Below are positions 1 through 7,817 of a DNA stretch of 64,000 nucleotides, piece after piece. The notes under the pieces are model-generated. The model was not told where the DNA came from, searched no databases, and saw only the letters and a list, made by a program, of their open reading frames with translations. This stretch comes from Pelagimonas sp050633425. Its GTDB lineage: Bacteria > Pseudomonadota > Alphaproteobacteria > Rhodobacterales > Rhodobacteraceae. Made by a program: the position numbers and the translations under genes. The stretch is from positions 9,945 to 73,944 of the forward strand of contig NZ_JBOEGM010000014.1 in NCBI RefSeq assembly GCF_050633425.1, given 5' to 3'. How positions within the stretch are numbered: the first letter of the stretch is position 1; each line of letters begins with the position of its first letter.

Positions 1-42
1 GAACCAATCGGTTTACAAACGTAAAAGTAAACAGTTTGGTTC
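1..42. promoter_or_regulatory. 42-bp two-tier dyad, possible operator
   Basis: Two pairs of inverted arms share one centre at 21.5: GAACCAA (1-7) with TTGGTTC (36-42), and GTTTAC (11-16) with GTAAAC (27-32). It lies 25 bp upstream of the alpha/beta hydrolase start, where a repressor or activator would bind. It touches the window edge and may extend further left. Binding of a protein is inferred from symmetry and position only. Confidence 0.4.
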
Positions 43-67
43 ACTTGCCACAAGGCGGACGCTTTTA

Positions 68-988
68 ATGAAACGTTTCTTTTTGACCCTCGCCCTGCTG
101 ATCGCCGGGGTCGTTGCCGCTTCCGAAATCTGGCCCACCAAAGCCGCGTCGGTTTTGCTGTCCACCCTGCATCTCGCCACCGGAATGGAGCCTAAACAGG
201 TCGAAACCTCGCGCGGGCCGATCACCTACCTCGAAGGTGGGTCGGGTGAAACAGTGGTCTTCCTCCATGGTATTTTCGCGCGCAAAGAGCATTGGCTAGA
301 TATGACCCGCCAGCTTAACGGGTACCGCCTCATCCTACTGGATTTGCCCGGTTTTGGCGACAATCCCGTGCTGCCCGCCGCCGACTATGATTTCGCCCAG
401 CAAACCGCCAATATCTATGAAACCCTGGACGCGCTTGGCATCGACAGCTTCCATCTTGTTGGCAATTCCATGGGCTCTCAGATCGCCACGATGATGGCCG
501 CGCAACGCCCTGACAACATTCTCAGCCTGTCCTATATCGGTAGCCCGGTCGGGGTCACCACTCCGACCCCGTCCGACATGCAAACCGCAATCGCCAACGG
601 CACCGCGCCGCTGGTGGTCACAACTCAGGCAGAATACGACGCCCGCATGGCATGGCTCTTTCCCAAAGAGCCGTTTCTACCGCGGCCCCTGGCCCGGACA
701 TGGGCCGCCCAGGAAATCGCCCGCGCCGATGCCAATCAGATGATCTGGGACAGTGTGAACAGCTCGGAAGTGACAGCAACCGACCAAATCGCACCCGAAC
801 TGACCATGCCATCGCTGGTGATCTGGTGTCGCGATGACCGGATTTTCCACCCTAATGGCGCAGAGCTGTTGGCCGCTGCTTTGCCCAACAGCACTTTGAT
901 TACCCCGGCCGGATGTGGGCATTTGCCCATGCTCGACCGCCCGGCGCAAACCGGCAAAGATCTACAAAGCTTCTTGCAAGCTCTCTGA
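68..988 (+). CDS. membrane-anchored or exported alpha/beta hydrolase
   Basis: A 306-residue alpha/beta-hydrolase-fold protein. Residues 1-20 form a hydrophobic leader or membrane anchor (MKRFFLTLALLIAGVVAAS), so the enzyme is probably periplasmic or attached to the inner membrane. The oxyanion-type HG motif follows near residue 67 (HGIF), the nucleophile elbow is GNSMG with Ser134, and the catalytic His is about His285 in AGCGHLPML. The family includes esterases, lipases and haloperoxidase-like enzymes, and the substrate cannot be told from sequence. The ATG is preceded by AAGGCGG. It converges on the acyl-CoA operon and is separated from it by a hairpin terminator. A dyad lies directly upstream. 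Confidence 0.85.
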   Translation: MKRFFLTLALLIAGVVAASEIWPTKAASVLLSTLHLATGMEPKQVETSRGPITYLEGGSGETVVFLHGIFARKEHWLDMTRQLNGYRLILLDLPGFGDNPVLPAADYDFAQQTANIYETLDALGIDSFHLVGNSMGSQIATMMAAQRPDNILSLSYIGSPVGVTTPTPSDMQTAIANGTAPLVVTTQAEYDARMAWLFPKEPFLPRPLARTWAAQEIARADANQMIWDSVNSSEVTATDQIAPELTMPSLVIWCRDDRIFHPNGAELLAAALPNSTLITPAGCGHLPMLDRPAQTGKDLQSFLQAL

Positions 989-1031
989 ATTGTCGCGGCA
1001 TCCCTCGTCTGTCTCCTGAGGTTCCGCGATA

Positions 1032-1065
1032 GCAAGGCAGGTGGTCTACATGGCCCCTGCCTTGC
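1032..1065. terminator. bidirectional hairpin terminator
   Basis: A perfect 10-bp stem, GCAAGGCAGG (1032-1041) with CCTGCCTTGC (1056-1065) and a 14-nt loop, sits between two converging genes. Only a short AT-rich stretch (ATTATTT) follows on the plus strand, so it may work as an imperfect terminator in both directions. Confidence 0.6.
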
Positions 1066-1070
1066 ATTAT

Positions 1071-1460
1071 TTAGGCTCTATTCCCGCCCAACTCATCCAA
1101 TGCCCGCGCACGGCCAGTATCAGCATATTTGACCAAAGACCGCCCTTCGGCGACCACAGTGCCATCTCCCAGCACCGCCTTGGCCCATAGATCAGCAATC
1201 TTTTTGTCCTCTCGCAATCGGGTGACTTCGACGCTGGCTGTCAAGGCCGCCCCAAGCGGCGCTTGCCCCACAAACCCAATCTCTTGCTTGAGGTAATTCG
1301 TCCCCGGCCCCGGCAATTTCACCCCGAGCAAATAGGAAAACAACGCCGCAATCAGCGGCTCTGGCACATAATCTCCGCGCGCCCCGGCAAGGCTCTCATA
1401 ACCCGCCAAATCCTGCGCCGAAAACACCCGCTCCAACTCCGCCTTATCGCCCAGTTTCAT
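1071..1460 (-). CDS. MaoC-like hot-dog protein lacking the hydratase motif
   Basis: A 129-residue protein whose order of elements resembles the MaoC/R-hydratase hot-dog fold: an FSAQDLAGYESLAG opening, a central helix (VPEPLIAALFSYLLG), then strands GTNYLKQEIGFVGQAPLG and ASVEVTRLRED. The usual D-x-N-P-x-H-x-D loop between the first helix and the central helix is absent, so it may be catalytically dead or have another role. Its start overlaps the stop of the upstream MaoC gene by 4 nt, which suggests translational coupling and a heteromeric pair. It is the last gene of the tetR-led operon. The fold assignment is by pattern, and no precise substrate can be given. Confidence 0.7.
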   Translation of the reverse strand: MKLGDKAELERVFSAQDLAGYESLAGARGDYVPEPLIAALFSYLLGVKLPGPGTNYLKQEIGFVGQAPLGAALTASVEVTRLREDKKIADLWAKAVLGDGTVVAEGRSLVKYADTGRARALDELGGNRA

Positions 1461-1813
1461 AGCGCCACCTCTGCCTCGCCGACGAAGAGCTCGGCCTCGT
1501 CCATAATCCGCACCGCCCGCATCGCCACGGCACCCGGTATGTCGCCCGTCACCTCAAGCCGCACCTCTTCACCGGTGAAACAGGGGTTGGGAAACATCAT
1601 CGCCTGACGCACCGATTGCGCACCGGGATGCTGCGCACAGATCAGCCCCCAAAGTTTGGAATAGATCAACATCCCATGGCTGACCGTCCGACCAAAGGCC
1701 GATCCGGCTGAAAACTCCGGGTCCACATGGATCGGGTTATCATCCCCGGAGACTTGGGCGAACAGGTCAAAATCCGCTTGGCTCGGGCACCAGATCGCAG
1801 CAAGTTCAACCAC
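1457..1813 (-). CDS. MaoC family dehydratase (R-specific enoyl-CoA hydratase type)
   Basis: A 118-residue single hot-dog domain. It carries the hydratase signature around residues 24-31 (DDNPIHVD) followed by SAFGRTVSHGML, which holds the catalytic Asp and His of R-specific enoyl-CoA hydratases. It would hydrate a 2-enoyl-CoA in the cytoplasm. It overlaps the end of the acyl-CoA synthetase gene by 8 nt and the next hot-dog gene by 4 nt, so the three are likely translated as a unit. Pairing with a degenerate partner recalls two-subunit MaoC enzymes. The substrate is unknown. Confidence 0.85.
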   Translation of the reverse strand: MVELAAIWCPSQADFDLFAQVSGDDNPIHVDPEFSAGSAFGRTVSHGMLIYSKLWGLICAQHPGAQSVRQAMMFPNPCFTGEEVRLEVTGDIPGAVAMRAVRIMDEAELFVGEAEVAL

Positions 1814-3299
1814 GGGTAAATCCTTCTCTCAACTCAGGTTTCCGAATTTTTCCGGCGGCGGTGCGGGGAAAATCTTCGACCGCAAACACATGCGCGGGCA
1901 CTTTGTATCCCGCCAATCTCTCGCGGCACCACGCCCGCAGCCCCGACATATCAAGCGCCGCTCCCGGTTTGGGCAACACAAACGCCGCGCCGGTTTCGCC
2001 CCAGGTGTCATCAGGCACACCGATCACCGCGACTTCCAAAACCGCGTCATGTTGGACCAAGACCCGTTCAACCTCGGCCGGATAGACGTTTTCGCCGCCC
2101 GAGATGAACATATCTTTGATCCGGTCAACGATATAGACAAACCCATCCGCATCGCGCCGCCCGACATCGCCGGTTTTCAGCCAACCGTCTTCGGTAAACG
2201 TCGCCTTGGTCGCCTCTGGATTCTGGTAATACCCCGGCGTGATATTCGGCCCGCTCAACTCGATCTCGCCCGATCCTTCCGCCCCATCTGCGACACCGTC
2301 CAACCGGCATTGGGTAAGCATTTGCACCCGTCCGACTGATCCGATTTTGGCTTCCGCGTGGGCTTCATCCATCAAAAACACCGTCGGTCCGGTTTCGGTC
2401 ATGCCAAAGCCGTTCAAAACCCGCGCGCCCCGGCGCGCAAAGAACCGGATCAACGGTTCTGACAGCGGCGCACCGCCACAGCCACAGCGGATTTTGGTCC
2501 AATCGACCTGATCAACCCCATCGGCAAGGCTTAGCGCCTGATAGACCGCCGGCACGCCAAAGAACTGCGTTACCTCGCCGGATTTCAACAGGCTCAGAAC
2601 TTGGGTTTCGTCAAACTTCGGCAGCACCGTCGACACTCCGCCGTTCAAAAACACCGGTAGCGCATAAAGGTTGATCCCAGCGGTGTGAAACAGCGGTAAA
2701 AAGTTGATCGACGCATCGGCCCCGGTCAGCCCGATCGCCTGCCCGATATTCACCGCGTTGGCCCAGGCCATCCTGGCGGTTTGGATCACCGCCTTGGGCC
2801 GCCCGGTCGTGCCTGATGTGAACAGCAAATACCAAGGGCGCTCGGCCGGAATCTGCCCCGCTCCGCCTGCCCCTCCGGCCTCCATCCATTGCGCCGCATC
2901 GTCCAAATGCACAGCTTTTGCCGCAAATCGTTCGGCGACCGCGCGGGCGGGGGCTGCAAAAGTCTCATCATGCAAAACAACACCGGGTGGAAACGGCTCC
3001 AATGTCGCAACAAGTTCCGGCGCAGGTTGCCGCCAGTTCAGCGGACAAAGCAACATCCCGGCCTTTTGACAGGCGAACAGCGCCACAAAAAACGCCACCG
3101 AATTTGAACACAGGATCGCCACGCGATCCCCCGCCTTCAACCCCTGCGCAACCAACCCATCAGCCAGCCCATTGGCGGCCCGGTTCACGCGCTCAAAGCT
3201 CCAATCTTCACCGCTCTCAAAATCGCGAAATGCGGCTCTGTTTGGGCTCAACTCGGCCCGTTTCGCCGCCATATCCGGTATCAAATCAAACATCTGCAT
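1806..3299 (-). CDS. AMP-dependent acyl-CoA synthetase/ligase
   Basis: A 497-residue member of the ANL adenylate-forming family, normal in length. The phosphate-binding loop LLFTSGTTGRPKAV lies near residue 160, the GFGMTETGP motif near 298, the TGDVGRRDADGF hinge region near 373, and the C-terminal catalytic Lys segment (RTAAGKIRK) near the end. It would activate a carboxylic acid to its CoA thioester using ATP. Neighbours (enoyl-CoA hydratase, MaoC pair, TetR) imply a fatty, branched or aromatic acid degradation route. It starts 7 nt after the enoyl-CoA hydratase stop. Confidence 0.92.
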   Translation of the reverse strand: MQMFDLIPDMAAKRAELSPNRAAFRDFESGEDWSFERVNRAANGLADGLVAQGLKAGDRVAILCSNSVAFFVALFACQKAGMLLCPLNWRQPAPELVATLEPFPPGVVLHDETFAAPARAVAERFAAKAVHLDDAAQWMEAGGAGGAGQIPAERPWYLLFTSGTTGRPKAVIQTARMAWANAVNIGQAIGLTGADASINFLPLFHTAGINLYALPVFLNGGVSTVLPKFDETQVLSLLKSGEVTQFFGVPAVYQALSLADGVDQVDWTKIRCGCGGAPLSEPLIRFFARRGARVLNGFGMTETGPTVFLMDEAHAEAKIGSVGRVQMLTQCRLDGVADGAEGSGEIELSGPNITPGYYQNPEATKATFTEDGWLKTGDVGRRDADGFVYIVDRIKDMFISGGENVYPAEVERVLVQHDAVLEVAVIGVPDDTWGETGAAFVLPKPGAALDMSGLRAWCRERLAGYKVPAHVFAVEDFPRTAAGKIRKPELREGFTRG

Positions 3300-3306
3300 C
3301 CTCTCC

Positions 3307-4071
3307 TCATGGATGTAGAAAACGTTTCATTCCCTCTTTGGTTTCGGGCGCGTCGATCCTCTCCTCAAAGGCCGCCGTTTCCGCCCCAAGCCGTTCTTCT
3401 AATGCCGCTCGCCGCGCGTCATCCCAAATCAATCGCTTTGCGGCCATCCGCATTTGGATGCTGCCCTGCTCCAGCATGGCTTCCAGAGCCACCTCCGGCT
3501 CAGGGTCCACCGCTGCGCCCAATCCCAAGCGCACCAAGGCCTCGGCCCCAACCCGCCGGTCGTCCAACAGCCAATTTAGGCTCTGCGTAACCCCAATTCG
3601 CTCGGGAAGCAGAGCCGTCCACCCGCCATCCGGGGCAAATCCGACCTGTGCATAATAGGGCTGCACAAATGTGCTTGGGTGCATAACCGCCGTATCAGCC
3701 GCAAAGAAAAGCCCTGCCCCGCCGCCGGTCACCGCCCCGCGCGTTGCCACTCCAACAATCGCAGGCATAGAGACAAGCCGCAAAACGATCTCTTGCAATC
3801 TGGGGACAACCTGCCGCGCATATGCGCGCCCCTGCCCGGCCTCAACCGCCGCCGCAAACCGGGCCACATCCCCGCCAGAACAAAAATTGCGGCCGGCCGA
3901 AATCATCACGGTTTGCGGTGAAATAGTCTCAAATGCGTCCAATCCACGGCGCATGTCGTCCAGGAACTCTGGCTCAAGCGCATTGGCGCGTGGGGCGCTC
4001 AACTGCATCCGCGCGCCCCCTGCCCTATGCGTGATCTGCACCAAACCGGTCATCTCAGGGGGCCAATCCAT
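3307..4071 (-). CDS. enoyl-CoA hydratase/isomerase family protein
   Basis: A 254-residue crotonase-fold protein. The oxyanion-hole strands are visible as VMISAGRNFCSGGDVARF near residues 55-72 and ATRGAVTGGGAGLFFAADTAV near 108-128, followed by FAPDGGWTALLPERIG, as in crotonases. The usual catalytic Glu positions are not clearly conserved, so hydratase, isomerase and other crotonase activities are all open. Its start overlaps the end of the TetR gene by 17 nt. It belongs to the same minus-strand operon as the acyl-CoA synthetase and MaoC genes. Confidence 0.88.
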   Translation of the reverse strand: MDWPPEMTGLVQITHRAGGARMQLSAPRANALEPEFLDDMRRGLDAFETISPQTVMISAGRNFCSGGDVARFAAAVEAGQGRAYARQVVPRLQEIVLRLVSMPAIVGVATRGAVTGGGAGLFFAADTAVMHPSTFVQPYYAQVGFAPDGGWTALLPERIGVTQSLNWLLDDRRVGAEALVRLGLGAAVDPEPEVALEAMLEQGSIQMRMAAKRLIWDDARRAALEERLGAETAAFEERIDAPETKEGMKRFLHP

Positions 4072-4642
4072 TTCGGATCAAGTCAAACGCCTGGTTGGTC
4101 ACCTCGTCCAAATCCTGCGGCTCGTCGGACAGCGCAAAGCGATCACCAAGGTTCTTGGCGATCCCCATCAGCGCCCAGGCCCGCACCTCCGCATCTCCAT
4201 CCGTGATCTCACCCGCCTCAACCGCGCGCTCAAGTTGCTCACGATAAGCCGCGCCAAATTCGGTGAAATAGTCCTTATACGCCTCGGGGTCGACAAAGCG
4301 CGCCTCTTCAACAATGCGGTATAACGCCGGGCGTTCCGCCACAAATCCAAGGAACGCACGCAGCCCCAACCGCTCCGCTTCCAGCCGGTTTGGCGCGCTG
4401 GCAACCGCATCGCTCATCACCCGGCGCGTCAATGTTCCCATCTCGAGAACCAGCTCGCGAAACACCGCGTTTTTGCTTTCGAAATAGATGTAATACGTCC
4501 CCAAAGCGGTGTTCGCTTCGCGCGCCAGATCAGCGATGGTTGAGGCCGCAAAGCCCCGATCGCCAAATACCTTTTCCGCCGCCCGCAGGATCATCTCTCT
4601 GCGTGCCGCGCCTCGTTTTGTTTTGGGTGCCGTCATTGCCAT
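4055..4642 (-). CDS. TetR/AcrR family transcriptional regulator
   Basis: The N-terminal helix-turn-helix reads RREMILRAAEKVFGDRGF then TIADLAREANTALGTYYIYF, the typical TetR DNA-binding domain. The C-terminal half is a ligand-binding helical domain. The frame is open from an ATG at 4663, but a sigma70-like promoter places the transcript start near 4659, and a palindrome covers the first ATG. I therefore prefer the ATG at 4642 (195 residues) or 4636. It heads the acyl-CoA operon and overlaps the next gene, so it probably represses its own operon in response to an acyl-CoA. The ligand identity is inference. Confidence 0.88.
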   Translation of the reverse strand: MAMTAPKTKRGAARREMILRAAEKVFGDRGFAASTIADLAREANTALGTYYIYFESKNAVFRELVLEMGTLTRRVMSDAVASAPNRLEAERLGLRAFLGFVAERPALYRIVEEARFVDPEAYKDYFTEFGAAYREQLERAVEAGEITDGDAEVRAWALMGIAKNLGDRFALSDEPQDLDEVTNQAFDLIRNGLAP

Positions 4643-4647
4643 AAAAC

Positions 4648-4663
4648 ATGAATACTCGTTCAT
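4648..4663. promoter_or_regulatory. palindromic operator candidate for the TetR regulator
   Basis: The sequence ATGAATACTCGTTCAT has inverted half-sites ATGAA and TTCAT with a 6-bp spacer. It covers the predicted transcription start of the operon and the most upstream ATG of the regulator gene, an ideal place for autorepression. Confidence 0.5.
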
Positions 4664-4665
4664 AT

Positions 4666-4695
4666 TTTATATTGCAAGCCCCTACAGCCCGTCAA
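4666..4695 (-). promoter_or_regulatory. sigma70-like promoter of the acyl-CoA operon
   Basis: Read on the minus strand, TTGACG (4690-4695) and TATAAA (4666-4671) are separated by 18 bp, close to the housekeeping consensus. The -35 box lies inside the 3' end of the rep gene. The predicted start of transcription falls in the palindrome at 4648-4663. Confidence 0.55.
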
Positions 4696-5854
4696 ACGCC
4701 CCCGGTTCAAGCTCTTCCCAGAACGCAAAAATCGCATCGGCGTTTAGGGCCGACATCCAGCCATGCGTTTCAAAGTCCAATCGCACGGCCGGGTCGCTCA
4801 GCCCATTTAGGAACAGCCGTCGATCCGCATCACGTTGCGTGGGCGAGCGCGCCGAAACAAGGTCTTGTACCTTTTTTAGCCGTGCCGCTCGGGCGCTTAA
4901 CTGCGGCGAAACAGTCTCTAACTCGCCTCCAAACCCGTCCTTTAACGCAGCACTAAGATAGCGCGCCGGGCTTTTGACGCCGGGCTGGGCATCCACAAAA
5001 GCCACCTTTTGCGCCACAAAGTCTTCGCCATGCTGGCCGATCCATTGGCGGGCCAAACGGTCGCTCACCCCAAGGTCGCGCAGCCGTGCATAAACCACCC
5101 CGCCGCGCACGCCTTCGCCATCGTCGATATTCATCATCGCGAGCTGAGGATTGCGTTTGATCTTAAATCGAAGCCCGCTGACCGACCGGCCCATTTTGCG
5201 GATCTCAGGCGTCACGATTATATCCGACACCTTATTCACCTCGGCCACCGCAGGCTTGATCACCTTGGCATTCAGCTGTTTGTAGCTTTTATAATAATCC
5301 GACCCGTCCACGCCCATCAGGCGCCGAAACACCTCAAGCTCCCACCAACCGGTGCTGCCGGTATTCACAAACCGAAAACAGTTTTCATAGAGCGCCAAGG
5401 CGTGGCCGCCGGTAAACTGGCGCTGAATATTCAGGTTGATCAGCGCAAACACTTTGGGGTCGTGAAGCTTTTCAGCAAGCGCGGGTGAATAGGCATATTC
5501 ACAGATTCCATCGCGCAGTTTTGCATAGCTCAACAGCGCCGAAACCCCCCATTCCTGTCGCCCCTTGTCATCCAGCATGTCCCATTCCGCCACCGTCTCG
5601 GCCAATCCGCGCAGCGCGGTTTTAAGCGTTTCGGTGTCGTTTGAGTTGTAACCGATCATCAAGCACAGCGTACGCGCGTCGATCCGGTGACTGCCCTGCG
5701 TGACCAGCGTGTCATAGGCATTCAACAGCAAAACATTGCTCAGTTTGCGTTGCAGCAGCGACAGCTTTCCAGACACATGGATGGCCGCCACGTTCTTCTT
5801 CACGCTATCGCGGCGCAAGGCACCGGTTAAGTTATCCTTGGGAATCGGGTCCAT
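4682..5854 (-). CDS. plasmid replication initiator, Rep_3 (RepB-type) family
   Basis: A 390-residue protein. The N-terminal half fits winged-helix Rep_3 initiators: a KLSLLQRKLSNVLLLNAYD helix near residues 30-48, then RTLCLMIGYNSNDTETLKTAL, then a segment with FALINLNIQRQF and the conserved-looking ALALYENCFRF. A second winged-helix module follows (VFRRLMGVDGSDYYKSYKQLNAKVIKPAV), and then an alphaproteobacterial C-terminal extension. It would bind origin repeats and open the replicon. It is divergent from parA-parB across a 523-bp origin-like region, the usual arrangement of RepB-type replicons in Roseobacter-group bacteria. The family call is from pattern recall, not a search. Confidence 0.85.
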   Translation of the reverse strand: MDPIPKDNLTGALRRDSVKKNVAAIHVSGKLSLLQRKLSNVLLLNAYDTLVTQGSHRIDARTLCLMIGYNSNDTETLKTALRGLAETVAEWDMLDDKGRQEWGVSALLSYAKLRDGICEYAYSPALAEKLHDPKVFALINLNIQRQFTGGHALALYENCFRFVNTGSTGWWELEVFRRLMGVDGSDYYKSYKQLNAKVIKPAVAEVNKVSDIIVTPEIRKMGRSVSGLRFKIKRNPQLAMMNIDDGEGVRGGVVYARLRDLGVSDRLARQWIGQHGEDFVAQKVAFVDAQPGVKSPARYLSAALKDGFGGELETVSPQLSARAARLKKVQDLVSARSPTQRDADRRLFLNGLSDPAVRLDFETHGWMSALNADAIFAFWEELEPGAFDGL

Positions 5855-5920
5855 CTTTGGCTGCTCTTGTGTTTTTCGGCGATTATGGCCGTTAAGGAAC
5901 CCGTCGGCAAGAAAGGATTA

Positions 5921-5961
5921 GGTTCCCAAACACAGGGCCTTTCGCTCCTGTATTTGGGTCC
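5921..5961. repeat. inverted repeat, candidate initiator-binding site
   Basis: GGTTCCCAAACACAGG (5921-5936) faces CCTGTATTTGGGTCC (5947-5961). The reverse complement of the second, GGACCCAAATACAGG, matches the first at most positions. A further copy of part of the element, AACCTGTTTACGGG, follows at 5977-5990. Confidence 0.5.
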
Positions 5962-6146
5962 CCTTAGGGTGAAAGGAACCTGTTTACGGGATCGCCATGG
6001 GGCCTTTTGCCAAGAGAGCATGCGAGATTTCACAGCAACTTGTGCCGAAACAGGCTCTCCCGCGGGTTGGCACCCTCTTTCCTGCGAATCGGCCCCTTTG
6101 GCCCCGAAACCGGGTGCCGCTCGTCCCGTAGACTGGTCCCCTAACC

Positions 6147-6170
6147 CCTGTATACAGGCGCCCAAACACC
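6147..6170. repeat. palindrome plus related half-element in the origin region
   Basis: CCTGTATACAGG (6147-6158) is a perfect 12-bp palindrome. It is followed at once by GCCCAAACACC, which repeats the CCCAAACAC core found at 5925-5933. The shared core suggests several binding sites for one protein, probably the Rep initiator. Confidence 0.45.
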
Positions 6171-6200
6171 TCTAACTCGCTGATGTAAGTTAAAATTTCG

Positions 6201-6232
6201 AAGTCAAAGATTCTAAAGTCCTAAAAGATTCT
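6201..6232. repeat. AT-rich direct repeat (AAGTC...AAAGATTCT, two copies)
   Basis: AAAGATTCT occurs at 6206-6214 and 6224-6232, 18 bp apart, each preceded by AAGTC (6201 and 6216). The repeats lie in the most AT-rich part of the rep-parA intergenic region, a plausible DNA-unwinding element. Confidence 0.4.
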
Positions 6233-6377
6233 CAACCTTGCTGTTGGCATTTTTCTTTGGATTTTGTCATTCAAGACCATCTCAGCCCGGTTTTTCCACA
6301 AGCTGATTCCCTTTTGGCATCTCATGTGCGATAGTTCGTCGTATATAACGCAGAATTGCGAACATCATGAGGAACAC

Positions 6378-7814
6378 ATGAACTCCGCAGGCAAAACCCC
6401 TCCCCCGCCGTATTTCAATATTGATCCCAAAGCCGCAGCCGAGAAGCTGTCTGATCCTATCACCACAACACGATTCGCCAAGGCCGCAGCCTTTGCCGCC
6501 AAGGGTCGGGATGATCTGGCCAAGCGTGGATACATGCCCGACGGGCAAAAGCGTCTGCGCCGGTTTTCAACCTGGGAGGTTTGTCGCTATTTGATTCCTG
6601 TCGCTCCGGCGCATTTTCGACGTGTGCTGAAATCGAATCCTGACTTGCCGCAGGGCACGGGGGAAAGTGGCTCGAAATGGTTTAGCCTTGATGATGTTTT
6701 GAGGCTGCGCGATCACTTTGCCGAGGAAGGTGTGAGCACCCGCGAATATCGCCCCTATCGCCCCGAAAATGCTGCGGCCAAAACCGTGGCTGTGGCGAAT
6801 TTCAAGGGCGGTGTGGGCAAGACTTCGACCTGTGCACATTTGGCTATGTCCGCCGCACTGGATGGTTACAAAGTGTTGGTCATTGACCTCGATAGTCAGG
6901 GCTCGATGACGTCAATTATGGGCGGTGACGTTAACGATGAATGGCAAACGGCCTTCCCGCTTTTGGCCAAGCATTTCGCGACTCATTTGCAGGCCGAAAA
7001 CCAAGTTCGGGAGGCGGCCGGTCAACCGCCCCTGCCCTTTGACGAGACCCTGACCGAGGCGTTGAATTTCGATGCGAAACAGGTCATCCAATCAACCCAT
7101 TGGCCCAATATTGATTTGATCGGCGCGCAGCTCAATCTCTACTGGGCTGAGTTTCAGGTGCCGGTTTGGCGCATGCAGTCGCGCGGGTGGCCCTTGTGGG
7201 ATGCGTTGAACGGCTTCCTCGAATCCGAGGGGCTCTTGGATGAATATGACATCATCTTTCTCGATACGCCGCCAGCCTTGGGTTACCTGACCATCAACGC
7301 GCTGTCGGCGGCGGATATTTTGCTGGTTCCGCTTGGTGCGTCGTTCCTGGAATTTGATAGTACGGGTCGATTTTTCGACATGCTATATTCGACTTTTGCA
7401 TCGATTGAAGAAGGCGAGAACGCCATGCGTCGCCGGGAAGGATTGGACGAAGTGCGGTTCGAATGGGATGCGGTGCGGGCCTTGATCACCCGGTTTGATG
7501 CTGGCCAGCAGGCCGACTTGGCGAATGTGATCCAAGCCTATTTCGGGGATTTTATGACCACCTACCGACAGGATTTTACCGCGATGGTGGGGCAAGCCGG
7601 AGAGCAGGTTTCGGGCATTTACGAAGCGGACTATCGCGAATTCAATCGAGACACCTACGTGCGTGGCCGGGAAGCTTTCGACCGGACTTGGGCCGAGGTG
7701 AAGGAGCTGATTTTGGGGGCGTGGTGGCGTGACGTGAACATGCCGGATACGCACGAGGCTGATACGCCGGGGCCAGATTCGCCGGGGCCAGATAAGCAGC
7801 GGATGGAGGAATAA
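6378..7814 (+). CDS. parA: plasmid partition ATPase ParA
   Basis: A 478-residue ParA with an N-terminal extension of about 130 residues containing a helix-turn-helix-like segment (RFSTWEVCRYLIPVAPAHFRRVL), typical of plasmid type Ia ParA/SopA that repress their own operon. The deviant Walker A motif KGGVGKTS lies at about residues 142-149, Walker A' is VIDLDSQGS and Walker B is IIFLDTPPALG. The frame is open upstream to 6264, but ATG 6378 has GAGGA 4 nt ahead and begins a credible N-terminus, so I use it. parB follows after 3 nt. The two genes segregate the replicon together with the parS sites. Confidence 0.93.
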   Translation: MNSAGKTPPPPYFNIDPKAAAEKLSDPITTTRFAKAAAFAAKGRDDLAKRGYMPDGQKRLRRFSTWEVCRYLIPVAPAHFRRVLKSNPDLPQGTGESGSKWFSLDDVLRLRDHFAEEGVSTREYRPYRPENAAAKTVAVANFKGGVGKTSTCAHLAMSAALDGYKVLVIDLDSQGSMTSIMGGDVNDEWQTAFPLLAKHFATHLQAENQVREAAGQPPLPFDETLTEALNFDAKQVIQSTHWPNIDLIGAQLNLYWAEFQVPVWRMQSRGWPLWDALNGFLESEGLLDEYDIIFLDTPPALGYLTINALSAADILLVPLGASFLEFDSTGRFFDMLYSTFASIEEGENAMRRREGLDEVRFEWDAVRALITRFDAGQQADLANVIQAYFGDFMTTYRQDFTAMVGQAGEQVSGIYEADYREFNRDTYVRGREAFDRTWAEVKELILGAWWRDVNMPDTHEADTPGPDSPGPDKQRMEE

Positions 7815-7817
7815 GAC

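Larger units (their letters stand above)
5855..6377. other. putative replication origin and divergent rep/par control region
   Basis: This 523-bp stretch has no convincing gene. The rep-proximal part (about 5890-6170) is GC-rich and holds related CCTGTNT/CCCAAA elements in both orientations. The part near 6185-6265 is clearly AT-rich and carries a direct repeat, as expected for an unwinding element. TTTTCCACA at 6292-6300 differs from the DnaA box TTATCCACA by one base. GTTCG (6334-6338) and CGAAC (6359-6363) flank the parA start region and could be a ParA autorepression site. Origin function is inferred from location and composition. Confidence 0.6.

Noticed and set aside
5867..6175. A 102-codon plus-strand open frame in the origin region
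   Set aside because: It covers the inverted repeats of the putative origin, has no ribosome-binding site of note and reads like non-coding DNA.
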